Below are positions 34,043 through 42,092 of a DNA stretch of 58,534 bases, piece by piece. Below the pieces are notes generated by a model, which saw nothing but the letters and a program-made list of their open reading frames with translations, was not told the DNA's origin and made no database searches. This DNA is from Bacteroidota bacterium. Its GTDB lineage: Bacteria; Bacteroidota; Bacteroidia; Bacteroidales; JAAUTT01. Location: contig JAEYWD010000004.1 of NCBI GenBank assembly GCA_023429135.1, forward strand, positions 1 through 58,534. Reading direction: 5' to 3'. Every line of letters starts with the position of its first letter. Position 1 is the first letter of the stretch. The position numbers and the translations under genes are program-made.

Positions 34043-35647
34043 CTATAGAAAACGAGCTATCGTTTTCAGTAACTTGTCCTTATTAATAGGTTTTGCGATA
34101 TACCCGTTAAAACCTGCGGCGATTATACGATCTTCTTCCTCAGCCAATGCAAAGGCTGTTTGAGCTATTACAGGCAATTTAGGGTAAAGTTTTTTTATTT
34201 GATTGAAGGTTTTAAAACCATCCATTACCGGCATTTTAATGTCCATTAATACCAAATCGATATTTTTAGTAACCGACAGGTTATCGAGTGCAACTTGGCC
34301 ATTTTTGGCTCTTAGCACCTCAAAGTTTTGTTTAAGAAGAATTTCCGAAAGGAGAAAATAGTTATTATCATCATCCTCGGCAATTAAAACTTTTACTTTG
34401 GCTTTTTCTACCAGCAAGGCTTCTTCCTTTAACGAAAACATAGTTTTGGAAGCAGGACTAATTTTCAAAGGAATTGTAAACCAGAATTTACTGCCGGCAT
34501 TTACTTCCGATTCCAGGTATATCCTGCCCCCTAGCATTTCAACATAAGCTCTTGATATTGCCAAACCTAAACCACTCCCACCTTTATTATATGAATTTTC
34601 GTTTTCAACCTGCCTGAAACGCTCAAATATCACATCGTGATACTTTTTATCAATACCAATACCGGAATCTTTAACATAAAACCGGAGCATCTCTTTAATC
34701 TCGTATCCAAATTCAATTTTCCCCTTTTCGGTAAACTTAAAAGCGTTGGTTAAGAGATTAATCAATACCTGCCGGAGTTTAACCTCGTCCGTTATAATAT
34801 CCAACTCACCAGGCACTTCAGCCTTTTTAAGTTCAAGCCCAATTCCGGTTTCCCTGGAATACATGCTAAAAATCTGAAAAATTTCACTTAGCAACGGATT
34901 AATTTTAACAGGTTTGAAGTTGGGAACAACTTGATTTGTGTCGATTTTAGAAATCTCGATAATATCGTTAATGATGGATAATAGATGACTACTGCTGTTT
35001 TGGATTATATCTATATAATTATCCCGTTTTTCAGTTGATAAACCTTCATCTTTCAGCAAAGAAGAAAACCCAACTATAGCATTCATGGGAGTGCGGATTT
35101 CGTGGGAAAGATTGGCCAGAAAAGCCGATTTGAGGTTATCACTGTCCTCAGCCTTTTTTCTGGCCCTGATTAGCTCATTCTCATACTTTTTCCTTTCAGA
35201 AAAATCTCTTACAACAGCAACTATAACAATTTCGCCATACCAATTGCATCTGTTAAGCGAAACCTGAACCGGAATTTCATAGTCCAGATCAATAGGACGG
35301 GTAAGCCATTCCAATGTTCGACTTTTGCCTTGCAATACTTCCTCCCAAATCTGATAAAGTTGATCAAGTTCCTGGGTCTTTGAAGAAATATCAAAAACAG
35401 TATATTTTGAAAAATCCTCGTAAATATTATAAAACAATTTAGCCTGATTATTCAGGAGCAAAAACATACCGGTTTTATCATGTATCAATATACTGTCGCT
35501 GGTGCTATCAAGAATGGTTTGTAAATTTTCCTTTGACGCTTCCAGTTCTTCTATTTTATCCTGAAGTTCAGGATAATAACTTTTATGGGAAGAGTTCTCT
35601 CCCAACCCAATTATTTTTTCACGGTATTTTTTCCAGCTCTCTCCCAT
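34043..35647 (-). CDS. Soluble hybrid histidine kinase (PAS-HisKA-HATPase-REC)
   Basis: 534 residues without membrane segments. A coiled N-terminus leads to a PAS domain (about 40-155, TILDSTSDSILIHDKTG), HisKA with phospho-acceptor His182 in SHEIRTPMNA, and HATPase_c with N box (NLLTNAFKFTEKG) and G boxes (DSGIGI, GGSGLGLAI). A C-terminal receiver domain has phospho-acceptor Asp469 in VLMDIKMPVMDG. It is cytoplasmic and probably senses a small molecule or redox state through PAS. Its ATG overlaps the alcohol dehydrogenase stop (TAATG), which suggests coupled expression and a functional link. A hairpin GAAAACGA/TCGTTTTC lies in its last codons (34048-34067). Confidence 0.9.
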   Translation of the reverse strand: MGESWKKYREKIIGLGENSSHKSYYPELQDKIEELEASKENLQTILDSTSDSILIHDKTGMFLLLNNQAKLFYNIYEDFSKYTVFDISSKTQELDQLYQIWEEVLQGKSRTLEWLTRPIDLDYEIPVQVSLNRCNWYGEIVIVAVVRDFSERKKYENELIRARKKAEDSDNLKSAFLANLSHEIRTPMNAIVGFSSLLKDEGLSTEKRDNYIDIIQNSSSHLLSIINDIIEISKIDTNQVVPNFKPVKINPLLSEIFQIFSMYSRETGIGLELKKAEVPGELDIITDEVKLRQVLINLLTNAFKFTEKGKIEFGYEIKEMLRFYVKDSGIGIDKKYHDVIFERFRQVENENSYNKGGSGLGLAISRAYVEMLGGRIYLESEVNAGSKFWFTIPLKISPASKTMFSLKEEALLVEKAKVKVLIAEDDDNNYFLLSEILLKQNFEVLRAKNGQVALDNLSVTKNIDLVLMDIKMPVMDGFKTFNQIKKLYPKLPVIAQTAFALAEEEDRIIAAGFNGYIAKPINKDKLLKTIARFL

Positions 35648-36816
35648 TATAATGCTGAATGATAAATGTCTTCAAGATCCTCCTGTTTTGGAGGACGCGG
35701 GTTAGTTGCATTGCATGGATCGTTTATAGCTTTTGCTGCCAAATGATGAATTATATCATCTGTAACGCCAAGTTTTCCTAAAGTAGAAAATATTTTAAGG
35801 TTTTCTTTTAACTTTTGCAGATAACCAGATAAAAATTCTTTAGCCTGCAATTGAGAACTATTCATGAAGCCAAGTTCATAAGCTATTCGAGTATATTTTT
35901 CTGTCGCCGTATCAAAATTATAATTCACAACATGGGGAAGCAAAATTGCATTACACTCACCATGAGGCAGATCCAGATAACCACCTAAACTATGTGCCAT
36001 AGCGTGCACACACCCCAAACTTGCATTTGAAAATGCCAGCCCAGCGTATAAACTTGCAAGCATCACCTTACCACGGGTATGGATATTCAGAGGATCATTC
36101 AAACAAAGCACAAGATTTTCATTCAGCAGTTTAATGGCATTCAATGCAAAAAGATCAGTAATTGAAGAACTTGCATTGGAAACATAAGCTTCGAAAGCAT
36201 GACATAAAGCATCCATACCAGTGCAGGCTGTAAGGAAATTATCCATAGTTGTTAATACAACAGGATCAATCAGGGAAATATCAGGAACCACAGCCTTGCT
36301 TATTATTGCCATTTTATAACCTTGTTCTTCATTATTTATAATGGCAAACTGGGATACATCGGCAGAAGCTCCACTTGTTGTAGGAATACAAATTAACGGA
36401 GGCATAGGACGTGCAATGTTATCAACTCCTTCAAATTGTTTAACATCTCCATGATTTGAAATAACTATACCTATACCTTTGGCACAATCTACCACACTTC
36501 CACCTCCTATTGCCAGTATTATATTACTGTTGCTTTTCCTGTATTCCTCAACGCCAGCCATAACTTCGTTACAGCGAGGATTAGAACTCACAGTTGAAAA
36601 CCTTACAAATTCTATTTTCTGAGAGGTTAAATTAGACTCCAACTCACCTACCCAATCAGTTTTTAGAAGACCTGTATCGGTTACAAGAAAAACCCTGCGA
36701 CCACCCAGCTTTTTACAATAACCTCCTGCCTGAAATCTGGCATTTTCTCCAAAAACAAATTCAGGAGCCAAAAACTTTCTTAGGTCCAAATGGAAAAAAT
36801 CTAGTTTTGACGACAT
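35647..36816 (-). CDS. Iron-containing (group III) alcohol dehydrogenase
   Basis: 389 residues. The nucleotide-binding GGGSVVDCAKGIG is at residues 104-116. The metal ligands typical of the family are Asp202 and His206 (GMDALCHAF), His271 (GCVHAMAHSLGG) and His285 (DLPHGECN), with the expected spacing. It reduces aldehydes or oxidises alcohols with NAD(P)H in the cytoplasm. The substrate is not predictable. Its stop overlaps the start of the downstream histidine kinase. Confidence 0.9.
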   Translation of the reverse strand: MSSKLDFFHLDLRKFLAPEFVFGENARFQAGGYCKKLGGRRVFLVTDTGLLKTDWVGELESNLTSQKIEFVRFSTVSSNPRCNEVMAGVEEYRKSNSNIILAIGGGSVVDCAKGIGIVISNHGDVKQFEGVDNIARPMPPLICIPTTSGASADVSQFAIINNEEQGYKMAIISKAVVPDISLIDPVVLTTMDNFLTACTGMDALCHAFEAYVSNASSSITDLFALNAIKLLNENLVLCLNDPLNIHTRGKVMLASLYAGLAFSNASLGCVHAMAHSLGGYLDLPHGECNAILLPHVVNYNFDTATEKYTRIAYELGFMNSSQLQAKEFLSGYLQKLKENLKIFSTLGKLGVTDDIIHHLAAKAINDPCNATNPRPPKQEDLEDIYHSAL

Positions 36817-37022
36817 ATACTCTTTATCAACAATTACTCTAAATTTAAGGAATATTCCCGATAAAACAGAATATTTTTGACTTTGATTTACTTAACCAGA
36901 TCCGTTTACCACCGAATTTTAGAAAAAATTGAACAATTTGTTAACAAATCTGAAATTTCTAACCTGATTCCAATCTCAAATGTTAGCTTTTTTTTACCTT
37001 TCCGCCGCAAAAGACTAAACAA

Positions 37023-38237
37023 ATGACCTATAACCAAACTATTAAATCAGCAAAACCTTTTTTGCACAAACCGTTACGTAAAGATTATTTAATTTTCGGT
37101 AGTCCCAAGATAGAAGATGATGAAATTGCCGAAGTAGTTGAAACATTAAAATCGGGCTGGATTGGAACCGGAAAACGCTGTCATGCTTTTGAAGAAATGT
37201 TTCGACAGTATAAAGGAACTGACCATGCCGTTGCCGTCAACTCATGTACTGCCGGACTTTTTCTTGCGCTTTTGGTTTCGGGAATTAAAAAAGGTGACGA
37301 AGTACTTGTTCCTACAATGACATTTTGTGCAACCGCCAACATTGTAGAGCATTTGAATGCTAAACCCGTGCTCGTTGATTGCGATCCGATTACCCAGAAC
37401 GTTTCAATTGCTGATCTGATGAAAAAACGATCGAGGAAAACCAAAGCCATGATACTTGTTCATTTTGCCGGCCGCGGAATTTCTAATATTGAAGAGATAG
37501 TATCTTATGCACGCAAGCATAACATTAGAGTTATTGAAGACTGTGCCCATGCAATTGAAACAGAAATTAACGGGAAAAAGGCGGGAACATTTGGCGATAT
37601 AGCTTCTTTTTCTTTTTATGTAACCAAGAACATTACTACCGCTGAAGGAGGAATGATTCTTACAAATAACAGCGAGTATTCAGGCAAGCTTAAAACACTT
37701 GCTTTACACGGCATGAGCATTGATGCCTGGAAACGATTCTCCGATGATGGTTACAAACATTACGAAGTAATTTATCCGGGATACAAGTTTAATATGCCCG
37801 ATCTTCAGGCTGCACTAGGTATTAAGCAGTTCGAAAAACTCGACCGTTTTTATACCAGGAGAAAAGAAATATGGGATTATTATAATAATGAGCTGGCAAA
37901 TTTACCTGTCACTCTTCCTGCCCCCGAACTCCATTCAAACAAACACGCTCTTCACCTGTATACCATTCACATTCAGCCCGAAAAGTTAAATATAAACCGC
38001 GATCAGCTCCTTGGATTACTGCATCGTGAAAATATTGGAACAGGGGTGCATTACCGGGCATTACACCTTCAGAAGTTTTACCGCGAAAAGTATAAACTCA
38101 AACCTGAAGATTTTCCAAATGCCAGCCATATTTCGGAAACCACTCTTTCTATACCCTTATCGCCCAAATTAACCGATCAGGATTGCCAACATGTTGTTAC
38201 AGCTTTAAAAAATATACTTACCTTTTATGCAAGATAA
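37023..38237 (+). CDS. DegT/DnrJ/EryC1/StrS-type sugar aminotransferase
   Basis: 404 residues. PLP-binding blocks are visible: Asp173 in IEDCAHAIE and Lys202 in SFYVTKNITTAEGGM as the Schiff-base lysine, plus the GSGWIGTG-like start motif (KSGWIGTGKR). The family transaminates nucleotide-linked keto-sugars for capsule, LPS or glycoprotein glycans. It overlaps the glycosyltransferase gene by 11 bp. No further sugar genes are adjacent, so this is an isolated two-gene unit. Confidence 0.9.
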   Translation: MTYNQTIKSAKPFLHKPLRKDYLIFGSPKIEDDEIAEVVETLKSGWIGTGKRCHAFEEMFRQYKGTDHAVAVNSCTAGLFLALLVSGIKKGDEVLVPTMTFCATANIVEHLNAKPVLVDCDPITQNVSIADLMKKRSRKTKAMILVHFAGRGISNIEEIVSYARKHNIRVIEDCAHAIETEINGKKAGTFGDIASFSFYVTKNITTAEGGMILTNNSEYSGKLKTLALHGMSIDAWKRFSDDGYKHYEVIYPGYKFNMPDLQAALGIKQFEKLDRFYTRRKEIWDYYNNELANLPVTLPAPELHSNKHALHLYTIHIQPEKLNINRDQLLGLLHRENIGTGVHYRALHLQKFYREKYKLKPEDFPNASHISETTLSIPLSPKLTDQDCQHVVTALKNILTFYAR

Positions 38238-39357
38238 AACTGTTATTCACTATACCCGGGACTATCTCGACCAGACCACAACCTGGATTTATGGACAAAT
38301 CAAATTTAACCTAGATTACCAGCCCGTTATTTTTGCCGACCGGGTGGTTAATCTCGACCAGTTTCCCAGTCCCAACCTTTACGGGCTTACCAAAGACCTG
38401 AGCAAATGGCAGTATAAAAAGAATAAGTTTGTTCACCGGTTTACCGGTCTTTATCCACACTTTTTAAAAGCGGCAGGTAACCACTCTCCCCGACTAATAC
38501 ATGCACATTTTGGAAATATTGGCTACAAAGCCCTGCCTTTAAGCAAGCGGTTGAATATTCCTTTGATTACAACATTTTACGGATACGAAGCCTCTGCACT
38601 TGCAAAAAAAGAAAAGTACCAGAAGAGGTTCAAAACTTTATTTGAAGAGGGTACCCTGGTATTGGCTGAAGGAAACCACCTGAGAAACGAACTTATCAGA
38701 TTAGGATGTTCACCGGAAAAATCAAAAGTATTTCATCTGGGTGTTGAAGTAGAGAATTACCCTTTCCGCAAAAGAATTATTGAAGAGTCGCAACCTGTAA
38801 AAATTCTTTTTGCAGCCTCGTTTGTCGAGAAAAAAGGTGCTAAATATGCTCTTCTTGCATTTGCCGAAGCTAAGAAAAAATACCCGAACATCAGGTTAAA
38901 ACTTATTGGTAACGGACCAGAACGTGAAGAGGTTATAAACCTCTCAAAAACCCTTCAGCTTACCAACGATATTGAATGGCAGGGATACATCAAATACACT
39001 GATTTTGTTCAGGAAATTTATAAGGCCGATATCTTTATTCAGCCCAGCATTACCGCCTCTGACGGTAATACCGAGGGAGGTTCTCCTGTATCCCTGATCG
39101 ATGCCCAGGCTACCGGAATACCTGTATTATCCACCTTCCATGCGGATATTCCCGAAGTGGTAATCCATAATAAAACAGGTTTGCTGGCTCCTGAAAAAGA
39201 TTATCAGACTCTTGCTGATAATCTTCTGAAATTACTCGAGAATCCGCAGTTGTTGGCAGATTATGGAACTGCTGGTCGGTTCCATGTGGAAGAGAACTAC
39301 AATATAAGAAAGCAGGGTAAAATACTTGGTGAAATTTACGACAGTACCTGGAAATAA
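38227..39357 (+). CDS. GT4-type glycosyltransferase
   Basis: 376 residues with GT-B fold features. The N-terminal domain contains the acceptor-side HAHFGNIGYKALPLSK and TTFYGYEAS. The C-terminal domain contains KILFAASFVEKKGAKYAL and LIGNGPEREEV, and the donor-binding EGGSPVSLIDAQATGIPVLST motif with its conserved Glu. It transfers a sugar from a nucleotide donor in surface-polysaccharide synthesis. Translation is probably coupled to the aminotransferase by the 11-bp overlap. Confidence 0.9.
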   Translation: MQDKTVIHYTRDYLDQTTTWIYGQIKFNLDYQPVIFADRVVNLDQFPSPNLYGLTKDLSKWQYKKNKFVHRFTGLYPHFLKAAGNHSPRLIHAHFGNIGYKALPLSKRLNIPLITTFYGYEASALAKKEKYQKRFKTLFEEGTLVLAEGNHLRNELIRLGCSPEKSKVFHLGVEVENYPFRKRIIEESQPVKILFAASFVEKKGAKYALLAFAEAKKKYPNIRLKLIGNGPEREEVINLSKTLQLTNDIEWQGYIKYTDFVQEIYKADIFIQPSITASDGNTEGGSPVSLIDAQATGIPVLSTFHADIPEVVIHNKTGLLAPEKDYQTLADNLLKLLENPQLLADYGTAGRFHVEENYNIRKQGKILGEIYDSTWK

Positions 39358-39396
39358 TGCTATTTGAAATAACACTGTTGTCCGGTTAAAATGATT

Positions 39397-39522
39397 GGAT
39401 CCTTCGCTCCGCTCAAGATGACAAACCATTCATTAGTTTAGATGGGGGTGGAGTCGAAGCCGCCAACCACCCCCTCACCCATCTAAACATCTGATTGTCA
39501 TTTCGAACGAAGTGAGAAATCC
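39397..39522. repeat. Dispersed 26-bp repeat copies 2 and 3 around a hairpin
   Basis: An inverted copy (39397-39422; reverse complement begins GTCATCTTGAGCGG) and a direct diverged copy (39497-39522; GTCATTTCGAACGAAG) belong to the same family as 100-125. Between them is a strong inverted repeat GTTTAGATGGG...CCCATCTAAAC (39436-39451 / 39467-39488) that also pairs GGGGTGG with CCACCCC. It may terminate the glycosyltransferase transcript. Confidence 0.6.
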
Positions 39523-39615
39523 CTGTCTAATTATTTCCCCGACAATGGTGATAAAATAAATAGTGCTTTTTCATAAGAAAGATTCAAATACCTGAGATTT
39601 AGATGCAACAAATTA

Positions 39616-39623
39616 TAATTTTG
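39616..39623 (+). promoter_or_regulatory. Probable -7 element (TAATTTTG) of DUF5916 gene
   Basis: Matches TAnnTTTG 36 bp before the start codon. No exact TTTG -33 box lies at 19-21 bp. Confidence 0.4.
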
Positions 39624-39659
39624 TCGTCTTAACCTTGTATTAACAACATCTCAAGTTTA

Positions 39660-42092
39660 ATGAAAACATTTCTGGCATCGTTATTGGCTTTTGTTCACCT
39701 TATTTCATTTTCTCAGGGAAAAAAACAGGTTGAAGCTTGTGAAATCACTACCCCGCTTACAATTGACGGTTATATCAACGATCCATGTTATAACCAGGCA
39801 TTACCCGCGAAAGATTTTGTTCAATTACAACCATTGAACGGACGTCCTTCCTTCCAGCCTTCGGAAGTATTTATTTTTTATGATCAAACTGCCGTTTATG
39901 TAGGGGCAATGCTTTACGATTCTTCGCCCGACAGCATTTTCAACTACTTCTCCGAAAGAGATAACATTGGCATGTCCGATTATTTTGGTGTTTACTTCGA
40001 TCCATACAACCAAGGTCAGGTGGCATATGGCTTTTTTATAACTCCGGCAGGAGTCCAAACTGATATAAAAGCAATAAAAAGCGGTGATGGCGATTTTGAA
40101 GACGACAACTGGAATGCCGTTTGGGAAAGTAAAACCCGGATGACAGAAAATGGTTGGATAGTTGAAATGAAAATACCTTATTCGGCTCTCAGATTTTCAG
40201 AAAAAGCAGGACAAGTTTGGGGATTGAATATGTTCAGAAATATCCGCCGGTATAACTCTAACAACTCCTGGAGCCTGATCGACAGAAAAGTCTCTGGTTT
40301 TATTCATCAGGAAGGAAATCTTACAGGAATAAAAAACATTAAACCTCCTGTCCGGCTTGCGTTTAGTCCCTATGCTGCTACTTACCTGGAATTCAGTGAA
40401 AAATCATCATCACCCGATTTTATTTATAAGGGCGGAATGGACGTAAAATACGGCCTCAACGAGAGTTTTACGCTGGACATGATGCTTATTCCCGATTTCG
40501 GTCAGATACAATCGGACGATAAAGAACTCAATCTATCTCCATACGAACTTTATTACAGTGAACGACGTCAGTTTTTTACTGAAGGAACAGAATTATTCGA
40601 CAGAGCAGGTATTTTTTACTCCAGAAGAATGGGGAGCAGTCCAAAATTTTCGAGCCGTGCCGACGATGCCTTAAAGGAAAACGAAGTAATAGATTATAGT
40701 CCCAGCGAAACCCAGTTAGTAAACGCAACAAAAATCTCAGGTCGTAATACTCATGGATTGGGACTAGGGATTTTGAATGCTATGAGCCTTCCCTCCTATT
40801 CTAAACTCAAGGATACAATTACAGGAGAAACAAGAAACATTCTGGTCCAGCCATTTACCAATTATAACGTTTCGGTGGTTGACAAATCTCTGAAGAATAA
40901 CTCTTATATCAGTCTTATCAATTCCAATGTATCAATGTTTGGAGATCCGTTTATGGCGAATACCACGGCCACCGACTTTCAGTTCAGAGACAAATCGAAG
41001 AAATACGCAATAAGCGGGAAAGGAACGTTAACAGTGCGGGGAGCATCGGATAAAGAAACTGGTTTTGGAGCAAATCTAAAATTCGATAAGAACAGCGGAA
41101 ATTTCCAATTTGGTGTTTCGCAGGATATGTTTTCTGACAAGCTTAACTTTAACGATCTTGGATATTTGCGTCGGAATAATTACCTGGAAAATTCAGCTTA
41201 TCTGTACTATCAGGTAATAGAACCGTTTTGGATCGTACGTGAGTGGAGCGCTGATATTTGGAATGAGTACACACGCATGTATAAGCCAAATGTTTTTGCA
41301 GTCAATGAATCAGGGTTTGAATTTGAGGTGCAGTTTAAGAACAATTATTGGTTCGAATTAAGCGGAGGAATAAGCAGTGATAATTATGATTACTTTGAAA
41401 CAAGAGTTAAAAACCGTTATGTAATTAAACCGTGGTATTATTTTTATAACATAGGCTTATCCACCGATCGTCGAAAACCTTTTAACGTATCAGTCTCCTA
41501 TAACAACTTTGCACAACCACCAACCGACCAAACAGGAAATTCGGGTGAAATAGAAATGAATCTCCGGGCAGGACAACGTTTGCAGTTCAATTATGAGTTT
41601 GGTTTCAGCAACGAGATAAACGATCGGGGTTATGTACATAAAACTGATAATGAAGACACAATATATTTTGCAATTCGCGATATCCGCATGCTTGAGAACG
41701 TGTTTTATACAAGTTATTCTTTCACCAATAAAGCCAGTCTGAGTCTTCGTTTGCGACATTACTGGTCGGGCGCTCTTAATAAATCATTTTTACAACTCCA
41801 GAAAAATGGTAAATTAATTAATGATCCGAACTATAAAGGTAATCACGACAATAATTACAATGCATTTAATGTCGATATGATTTTCCGGTGGATTTTTGCA
41901 CCTGGGTCCGAATTAACTTTTGCATGGAAGAATGCTATAAACACAAATCAGGAAATTGTCACTAACGACTATTTCAGCAATTTTGACAAAACAATGCATT
42001 CCGATCAAATCAACAGCGTTTCAGTTAAAGTCTTATATTATATTGATTATAACAACTTTGCAAAAACAAAAAATAAAGGAGTAAGAATCTGA
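39660..42092 (+). CDS. DUF5916 outer-membrane protein with CBM9-like N-terminal domain
   Basis: 810 residues with a signal peptide (FLASLLAFVHLISFSQG). A family-9 carbohydrate-binding-like domain (about 25-215) starts ITTPLTIDGYINDPCYNQA and contains SDYFGVYFDPYNQG and GWIVEMKIPYSALRF. The rest is a DUF5916 beta-barrel-like region with alternating aromatic strands. Members are predicted outer-membrane proteins of Bacteroidota of unknown cargo, and the CBM9-like domain suggests but does not prove glycan binding. Its stop codon abuts the stop of the convergent hydrogenase-like gene within a palindrome. Confidence 0.82.
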   Translation: MKTFLASLLAFVHLISFSQGKKQVEACEITTPLTIDGYINDPCYNQALPAKDFVQLQPLNGRPSFQPSEVFIFYDQTAVYVGAMLYDSSPDSIFNYFSERDNIGMSDYFGVYFDPYNQGQVAYGFFITPAGVQTDIKAIKSGDGDFEDDNWNAVWESKTRMTENGWIVEMKIPYSALRFSEKAGQVWGLNMFRNIRRYNSNNSWSLIDRKVSGFIHQEGNLTGIKNIKPPVRLAFSPYAATYLEFSEKSSSPDFIYKGGMDVKYGLNESFTLDMMLIPDFGQIQSDDKELNLSPYELYYSERRQFFTEGTELFDRAGIFYSRRMGSSPKFSSRADDALKENEVIDYSPSETQLVNATKISGRNTHGLGLGILNAMSLPSYSKLKDTITGETRNILVQPFTNYNVSVVDKSLKNNSYISLINSNVSMFGDPFMANTTATDFQFRDKSKKYAISGKGTLTVRGASDKETGFGANLKFDKNSGNFQFGVSQDMFSDKLNFNDLGYLRRNNYLENSAYLYYQVIEPFWIVREWSADIWNEYTRMYKPNVFAVNESGFEFEVQFKNNYWFELSGGISSDNYDYFETRVKNRYVIKPWYYFYNIGLSTDRRKPFNVSVSYNNFAQPPTDQTGNSGEIEMNLRAGQRLQFNYEFGFSNEINDRGYVHKTDNEDTIYFAIRDIRMLENVFYTSYSFTNKASLSLRLRHYWSGALNKSFLQLQKNGKLINDPNYKGNHDNNYNAFNVDMIFRWIFAPGSELTFAWKNAINTNQEIVTNDYFSNFDKTMHSDQINSVSVKVLYYIDYNNFAKTKNKGVRI

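Larger units (their letters stand above)
39358..39659. other. 302-bp intergenic region before DUF5916 gene
   Basis: It holds the two dispersed-repeat copies and the hairpin described separately, then an AT-rich stretch with the probable -7 element of the next gene. No small ORF with coding character is seen. Confidence 0.6.
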
